DNA of 64,000 nt from Roseibium aggregatum (lineage in GTDB: Bacteria > Pseudomonadota > Alphaproteobacteria > Rhizobiales > Stappiaceae): NCBI RefSeq assembly GCF_014692675.1, contig NZ_JABFCZ010000020.1:62001-126000 (forward strand), read 5' to 3'. The notes beneath the pieces were generated by a model. That model worked only from the letters and a program-made list of their open reading frames with translations. It searched no databases and was not told the origin of the DNA. A program made the translations under genes and the position numbers. Below are positions 57,575 to 64,000 of the stretch, in pieces; positions within the stretch are counted from its first letter, which is position 1, and each line of letters opens with the position of its first letter.

Positions 57575-58942
57575 ATGGGCGGCACCGGCGTCATCGACAA
57601 TTTCCTGGGCGTCTTCACCAGCTATATCGACAGCGGCTTCGGCCTGCTTGGCGGCGAGGTCGCCTTCATCGCCACCACGCTAATCGTCATCGACGTGACG
57701 CTGGCCGCACTCTTCTGGTCCTGGGGTGCGGATGACGACATCATCGCACGCCTCGTCAAGAAGACGCTTTTTGTCGGTGTCTTCGCATACCTGATCGGCA
57801 ACTGGAACAATCTCGCCCAGATCATCTTCGACAGCTTCGCTGGTCTTGGCCTGAAAGGTTCGGGCACCAGCTTTTCCGCCGCCGATCTACTGCGGCCCGG
57901 CAAGGTGGCGCAGACCGGCCTCGATGCCGGTCGCCCGCTGCTCGAATCCATCTCGGATATGATGGGCTACTGGTCCTTCTTCGAGAACTTCATCCAGATC
58001 GCCTGCCTGATGTTCGCCTGGGCGCTGGTGCTGCTCGCCTTCTTCATTCTCGCCGTGCAGCTCTTTGTCACCCTGATTGAGTTCAAGCTGACCACGCTGG
58101 CCGGTTTTGTGCTGATCCCCTTTGGTCTCTTCGGCAAGACTGCCTTCATTGCCGAGCGCGTTCTTGGCAATGTCGTTTCCTCCGGCATCAAGGTGCTGGT
58201 CCTGGCCGTCATCATCGGCATCGGATCAACCCTATTTAGCCAATTCACGGCAGGCTTCGGCGGCGTGACGCCGACCATCGACGACGCCATGGCGATCGTG
58301 CTGGCCGCCCTTTCCCTTCTCGGCCTCGGCATCTTCGGTCCTGGCATCGCGTCCGGTCTGGTTTCTGGCGGCCCGCAGCTTGGCGCAGGTGCGGCTGTTG
58401 GAACCGGCCTTGCCGCTGGCGGCATGATGCTTGCCGGCGGCGCTGCCGCAGGCATGGCCGCGAAGGGAGGGACAGCGGCGCTGTCGGGTGGAGCTGCGGC
58501 TGTCCGTGGTGGTGCTGCCGCCGCAGGTGCGGCGAGCGCCGCCTACAGTGTCGGCTCGCTTGGCCAGTCCGGCGCTGCCGGTGTTGCCTCCGGTCTGGGC
58601 GGTGTTGCCCGTGCCGCAGGCTCTGCTGCCGCATCGCCCCTGAAGCGCGCCGCCTCGAAGGCATCGGAAAGCGTCACGTCCAGCTTTTCCGATGGAGCGC
58701 GTGCCGGCTTCGGCGTCACTGGTGGCTCTTCCACGGCTGGAACTGTCGGAGGTGCCAGCGAGGCCGCGAGTGCTGGCCCATCGCCCGCCGCGCAGGCTGG
58801 CGGCTCTCCGGCATGGGCAAAGCAGATGCAGCGCAAGCAGACACTCAGTCACGGCACGTCGATGGCCGCCCATGCCGTGCGCGCTGGCGACAGCCATGGC
58901 GGCGGCTCCTCCATCAATCTTTCTGAAAGTGACCGCTCATGA
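57575..58942 (+). CDS. trbL: Conjugal transfer protein TrbL (VirB6-like)
   Basis: A 455-residue inner-membrane protein with about six to seven helices between residues 20 and 300 and a long Gly/Ala/Ser-rich C-terminal tail (about 270-430), then a basic end (KQMQRKQTL). VirB6-like proteins form part of the channel. It begins 3 bp after trbK and overlaps trbF by 4 bp. Confidence 0.93.
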   Translation: MGGTGVIDNFLGVFTSYIDSGFGLLGGEVAFIATTLIVIDVTLAALFWSWGADDDIIARLVKKTLFVGVFAYLIGNWNNLAQIIFDSFAGLGLKGSGTSFSAADLLRPGKVAQTGLDAGRPLLESISDMMGYWSFFENFIQIACLMFAWALVLLAFFILAVQLFVTLIEFKLTTLAGFVLIPFGLFGKTAFIAERVLGNVVSSGIKVLVLAVIIGIGSTLFSQFTAGFGGVTPTIDDAMAIVLAALSLLGLGIFGPGIASGLVSGGPQLGAGAAVGTGLAAGGMMLAGGAAAGMAAKGGTAALSGGAAAVRGGAAAAGAASAAYSVGSLGQSGAAGVASGLGGVARAAGSAAASPLKRAASKASESVTSSFSDGARAGFGVTGGSSTAGTVGGASEAASAGPSPAAQAGGSPAWAKQMQRKQTLSHGTSMAAHAVRAGDSHGGGSSINLSESDRS

Positions 58943-59628
58943 ACATCTTCAAACGTCCATCGGCCCATTACGGCAAATCGCCCGAACCCGAGACGCCCTA
59001 TCAGAAAGCTGCCCAGGCCTGGGACGAGCGTATCGGTTCGGCTCGCGTGCAGGCTAAGAACTGGCGCATCATGGCCTTCGGCTCACTGATCCTCTCGGCC
59101 GGTTTCGCCTCTGCTCTGGTCTGGCAATCGGCGCGCGGGACGGTCGTGCCCTGGGTGGTGCAGGTCGATAATCTCGGCCAGGCCCAGGCCATCACCGCAG
59201 CCACGGCCGATTACCGCCCGACCGATCCGCAGATCGCCTTCCATCTTGGCCGTTTCATCGAGCAGACGCGCTCGATCCCGGCGGATGCCATCATCGTGCG
59301 CCAGAACTGGCTGCGCGCCTATGAGTTCACCACAGATAGGGGAGCGGCCGCGCTCAACGACTATGCCCGCGCCAACGATCCGTTCACCCGTGTCGGCCGC
59401 CAGCAGATCGCAGTCGAAGTTTCCAGCGTCATCCGCGCCTCGAACGACAGTTTCCGCGTCGCCTGGACCGAGCGCCATTACGAGAACGGGCAGCTTTCCA
59501 CGACCGAGCGCTGGACCGCGATCCTGACCATCGTGATCCAGACCCCGCGCGATGCCGAGCGTCTGCGCGCCAATCCGCTCGGCATCTACGTCAATGCAAT
59601 TTCATGGTCGCGGGAGATGAGCCAATGA
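58939..59628 (+). CDS. trbF: Conjugal transfer protein TrbF (VirB8-like)
   Basis: A 229-residue VirB8-like protein: cytoplasmic N-terminus with TPYQKAAQAWDERIGSAR, one membrane helix (about residues 35-55) and a periplasmic NTF2-like domain (about 65-229) ending NPLGIYVNAISWSRE. It nucleates assembly of the channel. It overlaps trbL and trbG by 4 bp each. Confidence 0.94.
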   Translation: MNIFKRPSAHYGKSPEPETPYQKAAQAWDERIGSARVQAKNWRIMAFGSLILSAGFASALVWQSARGTVVPWVVQVDNLGQAQAITAATADYRPTDPQIAFHLGRFIEQTRSIPADAIIVRQNWLRAYEFTTDRGAAALNDYARANDPFTRVGRQQIAVEVSSVIRASNDSFRVAWTERHYENGQLSTTERWTAILTIVIQTPRDAERLRANPLGIYVNAISWSREMSQ

Positions 59629-60638
59629 CCATCGCGTCTTCCCGCAATTCCGCCTTGCCGGTTTTCCGTAAACCCGCCTTCGCGGCTTTGTTGCTTTCGG
59701 CCACCATGCTCGCCGGCTGCGCCACCAACAAAGCGCCGCAGTTCAGCTATGATGCCGATGTGCCGGCGTTGCCCGTCGTGCCGACCGCTGTCACGGATGA
59801 CCGGCCTCGGCCGCTTCACACGCCGCCGGCCTGGACGGTCGCACGCGGCGGCACTGCTGCCGGAACACCGGCAGGCCGCGTCGAGAACGCCAATGCCGCC
59901 GCCCGCGTCGAGCCGCGCCGCGAGGGTTACTATAACGCCATCCAGATCTATCCCTGGTCGGAAGGCGCGCTCTATCAGGTCTATGCAGCACCAGGACAGA
60001 TCACCAATGTAGCGCTGGAGCCGGGCGAAAGCCTGACCGGCGCGGGACCAATCGCGGCGGGAGACACCGCCCGCTGGATCATTGGCGATACCGAGAGCGG
60101 GAGCGGTACGTCGCGCCGGGTCCATATTCTCGTCAAACCATCCCGATCCGACATCTCAACCAATCTCGTGGTGACGACCGATCGGCGCACCTACATGATC
60201 GAGCTGCGCGCCCGTGAGGCGCTCTACATGCCGTCCGTATCCTGGTCTTATCCGGCGCTGCCTGCCGGTCAGCGCCAGACCGTTCCGGCAGCACCCATCA
60301 TCCCGGTCGAGGCGGCACGCAACTATCGTTACAGCCTGACTGGAGATACGCCGCCATGGCGGCCGATTTCCGTCTTCGATGATGGCCGCCGTGTCTATGT
60401 CGTTTTCCCGCGCGGCATCGTGCAGGGAGAGATGCCACCGATTTTCGTCATCGGTTCCGAGGGCGAGACCCAGATCGTCAATTCCCGTGTTCACCAGAAC
60501 ATCTTGATCGTCGATCGGCTGTTCGGAGCGGCTGAGCTGCGTCTTGGTAGCGGCAAGCAGCAGCAGACGGTCAGGATCGTTCGCATCGAGCAAAGACAAG
60601 CTGCCCAGCCCGCTAAAGCCGGAGAGCAACCGTCATGA
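59625..60638 (+). CDS. trbG: Conjugal transfer protein TrbG (VirB9-like)
   Basis: A 337-residue periplasmic/outer-membrane core protein with a lipoprotein signal (LAGC, Cys near residue 32) and a VirB9 domain (about 105-320): YPWSEGALYQVYAAPGQITNV, LVVTTDRRTYMIELR, PISVFDDGRRVYVVFP. The ATG at 59625 overlaps the trbF stop and has GGGAGATG upstream; the frame is open a few codons further. It overlaps trbI by 4 bp. Confidence 0.94.
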   Translation: MTIASSRNSALPVFRKPAFAALLLSATMLAGCATNKAPQFSYDADVPALPVVPTAVTDDRPRPLHTPPAWTVARGGTAAGTPAGRVENANAAARVEPRREGYYNAIQIYPWSEGALYQVYAAPGQITNVALEPGESLTGAGPIAAGDTARWIIGDTESGSGTSRRVHILVKPSRSDISTNLVVTTDRRTYMIELRAREALYMPSVSWSYPALPAGQRQTVPAAPIIPVEAARNYRYSLTGDTPPWRPISVFDDGRRVYVVFPRGIVQGEMPPIFVIGSEGETQIVNSRVHQNILIVDRLFGAAELRLGSGKQQQTVRIVRIEQRQAAQPAKAGEQPS

Positions 60639-61768
60639 GTGAAGAGGCTACCACCAACCCAACGCCGATGCGTCTGCGTGCCGAGCCGCCGCGCGTCACG
60701 CGCCTGTCGCGCAAGATGCTGGCCGGTGCCGGAGCTGTTGCGCTCCTCGGCATCGGCGGGGCGCTGATCTATGCGCTCCAGACGCGCGATATGAGCGGAA
60801 ACGGTGAAGAACTCTATTCGACCGAGAACCGCGCCACGGCAGATGGACTGGCAGGTCTGCCGAAGGATTATACCGGGCCGGTCCTGGGGCCGGCATTGCC
60901 GGGCGATCTCGGTGGCCCGATCCTGGATGCCCAGAACCGGGGTCAGCCCGTCACGCCGCCCGCCATGGCGACGCCTGCCCGCGATCCTGCCGAAGAGCGC
61001 CGGCTTGCCGAGGAAGAAGCCGCACGTCTTAGCACCGTGTTCTTCCAGTCCGGGCCAAGAGTGGCGACGACAGCTGGCTCAACGATTCCGGGGCTTGTGG
61101 GGCCGGACCTTGGTGCCCAACCTGAAACGCAGGACCGGCACACAGCTTTCCTCAATGGTCCTGTGGATCGGCAGACCGTTGCCATGGATCGGATCATGGC
61201 GCCTGCCTCGCCCTACATCCTGCAGGCCGGGGCAGTGATTCCGGCGGCGATGATTACCGGCATCCGCTCTGATCTGCCGGGGCAGATCACCGCGCAGGTG
61301 ACGGAGAGTGTCTATGACAGTCCGACCGGCAGTCTGCTGCTGATCCCGCAAGGAACCCGCATCATCGGCCAGTATGATGCGGGCGTGCAATTCGGTCAGC
61401 GCCGCGTGCTGCTGGTCTGGAACCGCCTGATCCTGCCCAACGGCCGCTCCATCGTGCTGGAGCGCCAGCCCGGTGCGGACGCTTCCGGCAATGCCGGGCT
61501 GGAAGATGGCGTTGATTACCACTGGTGGGATCTGATGAAAGCGGCGGGGCTGTCCACGCTGCTCGGCATCGGCACGGAACTGGCGACCGACGACGAGGAT
61601 CGCCTGATCCGCGCCATCCGCGACGGAGCGCAGGATACCATCAATCAGGCCGGGCAACAGATCGTCCAGCGCCAGTTGCAGGTCGCGCCGACCCTGACGA
61701 TCCGGCCGGGCTACCCGGTCAGGGTCATCGTTACCCGCGATCTCGTACTCGAACCTTACAGGAACTGA
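60635..61768 (+). CDS. trbI: Conjugal transfer protein TrbI (VirB10-like)
   Basis: A 377-residue VirB10-like protein with a cytoplasmic N-terminus, one membrane helix (about residues 31-49), a proline-rich periplasmic stretch and the TrbI barrel domain (about 190-370): ILQAGAVIPAAMITGIRSDLPG, SLLLIPQGTRIIGQYDAG, LPNGRSIVLERQPGADASG. It links inner and outer membrane parts of the channel. It overlaps trbG by 4 bp. Confidence 0.95.
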   Translation: MSEEATTNPTPMRLRAEPPRVTRLSRKMLAGAGAVALLGIGGALIYALQTRDMSGNGEELYSTENRATADGLAGLPKDYTGPVLGPALPGDLGGPILDAQNRGQPVTPPAMATPARDPAEERRLAEEEAARLSTVFFQSGPRVATTAGSTIPGLVGPDLGAQPETQDRHTAFLNGPVDRQTVAMDRIMAPASPYILQAGAVIPAAMITGIRSDLPGQITAQVTESVYDSPTGSLLLIPQGTRIIGQYDAGVQFGQRRVLLVWNRLILPNGRSIVLERQPGADASGNAGLEDGVDYHWWDLMKAAGLSTLLGIGTELATDDEDRLIRAIRDGAQDTINQAGQQIVQRQLQVAPTLTIRPGYPVRVIVTRDLVLEPYRN

Positions 61769-61770
61769 CC

Positions 61771-61992
61771 ATGACGAAGCTGAAACTCGGCCCCCTCATC
61801 GAAGACAAGCCCGTGAAGGTGACGGTGGAACTGCCGGGGCCGCTGCACCGCGATCTTGCCGCCTATGCCGAAGTGCTGGCTCGCGAAACCGGCCAGCCCG
61901 CTGCCGATCCTGTCAGGCTGATTGTGCCGATGCTGGAACGGTTCATTGCGACAGATCGGGGCTTTGCCAGCGCCAGAAGATCTCGCTCATGA
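61771..61992 (+). CDS. DUF2274 family protein
   Basis: A 73-residue protein (KLKLGPLIEDKPVKVTVELP then HRDLAAYAEVLARETGQ, VRLIVPMLERFIATDRGF) of the DUF2274 family, which closes trb operons in many proteobacterial elements. The strand-helix-helix look suggests a ribbon-helix-helix DNA-binding fold. It starts 3 bp after trbI, with CAGGAAC upstream of the ATG, and overlaps the convergent tetR gene by 6 bp. Confidence 0.88.
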   Translation: MTKLKLGPLIEDKPVKVTVELPGPLHRDLAAYAEVLARETGQPAADPVRLIVPMLERFIATDRGFASARRSRS

Positions 61993-62616
61993 GGTGCCGC
62001 GCGAGTCATGGCGCGTCGCGGCGATGATTTCCATCAACGTATCGACGGCCTTTCGTGTCGCATCCCATTTGGCGGACTGGTCCATTTCCCGGTTCTGAAG
62101 GGTGAGGCTCACCGCGCCGTGTACCGTTGACCAGAACATGAAGCTGTAGCGCCTCAGATCCATGCCGGGCAAAAAGCCTTGGCCCTGAGAGCAGCGAAGT
62201 CCCGTCAGCAATAGATTTAGTATCTGTCTTCCAGCTTCGCCCGACCATGGATCATCGCTGACTCCGAGCCGTGGCGGCGGTGTGAACATCAGCCGGTACA
62301 GCGTGGGGTTTTCCAGGGCAAAGCGGACATAGGCATAGCTGCCATCACGCAAATAGCCGAATGGATTGCCGCGCATCTGCTGGAAGACGGCCAGCTTTTC
62401 TCTGTAGAGCTGGTTGAAACCTTCGTCCCGAACGGCGCGCAATAAGGCGCTTTTGTTGCGGAAATGGCCGTAAAGCGCTGGCGCTGTGCATCCGATGGCA
62501 TGCGCGACCGCAGTCAGCGGTACGTCGAGGTCGCCACGCTCCGACAGCAGCCGGATCGTTGCGTCGATTGTACGACGAGCAATATCAAGTTCTTGCTCTT
62601 TCCGGGGACGGGCCAT
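61987..62616 (-). CDS. TetR/AcrR family regulator
   Basis: A 209-residue TetR-type repressor with an N-terminal helix-turn-helix (residues about 12-58; VPLTAVAHAIGCTAPALYGHF is the core) and the TetR_C_33-like ligand domain. It is transcribed towards the trb operon end, opposite to it. Its start at 62616 is 28 bp from a set of AACTAAACGAC sites, which it probably binds. The regulated gene could be itself or the divergent LysR gene; no transporter or enzyme lies beside it. Confidence 0.88.
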   Translation of the reverse strand: MARPRKEQELDIARRTIDATIRLLSERGDLDVPLTAVAHAIGCTAPALYGHFRNKSALLRAVRDEGFNQLYREKLAVFQQMRGNPFGYLRDGSYAYVRFALENPTLYRLMFTPPPRLGVSDDPWSGEAGRQILNLLLTGLRCSQGQGFLPGMDLRRYSFMFWSTVHGAVSLTLQNREMDQSAKWDATRKAVDTLMEIIAATRHDSRGTS

Positions 62617-62643
62617 TCCGATGCCTGTTGCAACTTGTCGTGA

Positions 62644-62723
62644 AAACTAAACGACATTTACTTTTTTCGTTGACGGGCCGGAAGTCAAGAAGCAGCATTC
62701 GGTAACTGAACGTCGTTTAGTTT
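62644..62723. promoter_or_regulatory. TetR operator sites in the tetR-lysR gap
   Basis: A perfect 12-bp inverted repeat, AAACTAAACGAC at 62644-62655 and GTCGTTTAGTTT at 62712-62723, spans the gap. The right copy is itself part of a 19-bp palindrome (62704-62722, 8 of 9 pairs matching), the size of a TetR operator. A T-rich run at 62661-62667 between them may belong to a promoter. Confidence 0.65.
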
Positions 62724-62823
62724 GAGGATGTGCGGAGAGCCGATGAACGCACATAGATCGATTTTCGCGTTGATGATGGCGGGGTGCCCGTCAGAAACCG
62801 AACGCTGTTTCGGATGATGCACC

Positions 62824-63795
62824 ATGGCTGTGATCGGGAACAATCAGACCTCGCCTGATGATAGCCTCACGAAGGTCGTTGAGGGGAAACCTGGCACATC
62901 TGCGGTCCGGCTGAACCAGTTGCGATATTTTGTTGCCGCCGTCGATTATGGGAGTTTTCGCAAGGCTGCTGCCGCGCTTTCGGTGCAGGAATCCTCCATC
63001 AGCCGACGAATCCGTGATCTCGAAGATGAACTCGGGGCGTCGCTTTTTATGCGAAATGCTGGCGGGGTGCGGTTGACCGTTGCCGGGCGGGAATTCCTGC
63101 GCAACGCTCGCCATGCTCTTCGCCAGATCGATATCGGGGTGACAAAGGTGGCAGCGGTTGGCCGGGCGGAGCAAGGGCTGATCAAGGTCGGGATATTCTC
63201 GTCCCTCGCATCCGGTTTTCTGTTCGATTTGCTTCGAGATTTTGGGTCACGCCATCCGAAGGTGCAGGTCGACATTATTGATGGAAATTCGCCCGAGCAT
63301 GTCGCCGCTGTCCGCAAGCTTTATCTGGACGTCGCATTCATCACGGGAACGACAGCATGGGACGGATGCGAGACGGAGCATATGTGGTGCGAAAAGGTTT
63401 ACGTGGTGCTGCCTGATGAACATCCTTTGGCGGGCAAGCCCGAACTTGGATGGGCCGATTTGGCTTCCGAGCGGTTCATCGTGAGCGATGTCGCGCCGGG
63501 ACAAGAGATCCACGACTATTTGGTCGCTCACCTTGCTGGTCTCGGCCGCCACCTCGATATTCAGTCTCAGCAGGTCGGCCGCGACAATATCCTATCTCTG
63601 GTCGCTCTCGGTCGGGGCCTCACTCTGACGAGTGAAGCGACGACCGTCGCGCAGTTTCCGGGGGTCGTTTATCGGAAGCTTGCCGGTGAGGTGCTGCCGT
63701 TCAGCATGGTCTGGTCCGCGCAAAACGACAATCCAGCATGTCGGCGGTTATTAAGCTTGGCCCGGTCGATGGCGGGACCGGCCGGGAGAAAGTAG
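62824..63795 (+). CDS. LysR family regulator
   Basis: A 323-residue LysR-type regulator: N-terminal winged helix (about residues 24-82, LRYFVAAVDYGSFRKAAAAL, VQESSISRRIRDLEDELG) and a periplasmic-binding-protein-like effector domain (about 110-310). Compared with usual members it has about 23 extra residues before the helix-turn-helix. LysR genes lie next to trb operons in Tn4371-like elements, where one (TraR) is believed to regulate transfer, but this one could equally be cargo. It is divergent from tetR. Confidence 0.88.
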   Translation: MAVIGNNQTSPDDSLTKVVEGKPGTSAVRLNQLRYFVAAVDYGSFRKAAAALSVQESSISRRIRDLEDELGASLFMRNAGGVRLTVAGREFLRNARHALRQIDIGVTKVAAVGRAEQGLIKVGIFSSLASGFLFDLLRDFGSRHPKVQVDIIDGNSPEHVAAVRKLYLDVAFITGTTAWDGCETEHMWCEKVYVVLPDEHPLAGKPELGWADLASERFIVSDVAPGQEIHDYLVAHLAGLGRHLDIQSQQVGRDNILSLVALGRGLTLTSEATTVAQFPGVVYRKLAGEVLPFSMVWSAQNDNPACRRLLSLARSMAGPAGRK

Positions 63796-63800
63796 GATTT

Positions 63801-63824
63801 GTCGGCACATGCGATTGTGCCGAC
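63801..63824. terminator. Perfect hairpin after lysR, possible terminator
   Basis: GTCGGCACA (63801-63809) pairs with TGTGCCGAC (63816-63824) over loop TGCGAT. There is no T-run on either strand, so a factor-dependent terminator, a processing site or a regulator site remain possible. It lies between lysR and the convergent gene at the window edge. Confidence 0.4.
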
Positions 63825-63855
63825 GTGTAAGGCTACCCCAAGTTGCGCCCATCGG

Positions 63856-64000
63856 CTATTCCAGCGACTTTTCGATGAAGCCGAGCGTATTGGCGTTCTC
63901 GACCAAGGTTCGCACCTTGGAGCGCTCGAGTCCTTCAGGCACTTCCGCCTCGATCTCGAGCCTGAGTTTCACCTGACTGCCCGGAAGCGTGGTGAGCTGT
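63856..64000 (-). CDS. C-terminal end of a DUF499-like AAA ATPase (partial)
   Basis: Only the last 47 codons of a minus-strand gene are in the window, ending at a TAG (63856-63858). The visible end, VKLRLEIEAEVPEGLE then VRTLVENANTLGFIE, fits the C-terminus of DUF499-type ATPases, which usually read EIEAEIP and VVRTVTENARTL. DUF499 genes commonly travel with DUF1156 methyltransferase genes in phage-defence gene clusters. The match is short, so the call is tentative; the gene would begin outside the window. Confidence 0.4.
   Translation of the reverse strand, partial: QLTTLPGSQVKLRLEIEAEVPEGLERSKVRTLVENANTLGFIEKSLE

Noticed and set aside
63801-63824. Right attachment site of the element
   Set aside because: It is a simple hairpin without similarity to radC or to the sequence near 17,410.

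Overview
The window looks like a chromosome of a marine-type alphaproteobacterium of the Hyphomicrobiales, possibly Roseibium/Labrenzia-like (genus is inference). It is GC-rich. Core genes (sfsA, a CinA-type molybdopterin-binding protein, map, radC, cysE, gamma carbonic anhydrase, DUF3126) have clear alphaproteobacterial relatives. It divides into two parts: ordinary chromosome (about 1-17,415) and an integrated conjugative element (about 17,415 to beyond the right edge).

Chromosomal part. From the left there is the end of a transglutaminase-like protease, a gamma carbonic anhydrase, small membrane and DUF3126 proteins, cysE, an enoyl-CoA hydratase, two overlapping alpha/beta hydrolases, a CHCC zinc-finger protein, an FAD monooxygenase, a CinA-like protein, gpt, a lipoprotein, an L,D-transpeptidase, sfsA, trkH and a parDE toxin-antitoxin pair. 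Non-coding structure is rich. A 268-bp inverted-repeat element abuts the sfsA stop, and REP-like hairpins with compensatory stem changes lie beside tRNA-Leu(UAA). A 34-bp copy of the 5' part of that tRNA lies 1.5 kb away and brackets an AT-rich YaaC-like gene, which looks like a small island or the relic of one.

The conjugative element. radC is cut just after the HNHP of its metalloprotease motif, and a tyrosine recombinase starts 120 bp later. Next comes cargo: a UvrD/helicase-IV-like helicase and an AbiE toxin-antitoxin pair. It is followed by an establishment and maintenance block: ArdC, DUF2958, a long ParB-like protein, small unknown proteins, a 1,440-residue methyltransferase-helicase, a Toprim protein, a DUF2493 protein, a nuclease-like gene, DUF736 and hipBA. 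A regulatory and replication cassette follows: a Cro/CI regulator, a QseM-like protein, an FseA-like DUF2285 activator split by a +1 frameshift site, an RdfS-like excisionase, repA with internal iterons, and parA. The transfer block runs from DUF2840, TraF peptidase, DUF736 and lytic transglycosylase to a DUF3363 relaxase, the TraG/VirD4 coupling protein, and trbBCDEJKLFGI. TetR and LysR regulators follow, and the window ends inside what may be a DUF499-family ATPase gene. The right end of the element is not seen.

How it fits together (inference). A QseM/FseA/RdfS switch would control excision by the integrase. RepA, ParA and ParB would stabilise the excised circle. TraF, the transglycosylase, the relaxase, TraG and Trb would transfer it. 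ArdC, AbiE, HipBA and the methyltransferase-helicase would protect or retain it.

The most novel signal is a leader of about 80 nt placed just upstream of at least three element genes (ardC, parB and a 182-residue gene). It has the same two-hairpin architecture, an invariant GAGAGG-type loop, compensatory stem changes, and a Shine-Dalgarno sequence 2-3 nt after the last helix. It looks like a family of structured cis-regulatory RNAs. The frameshift-encoded FseA homologue is the second highlight.
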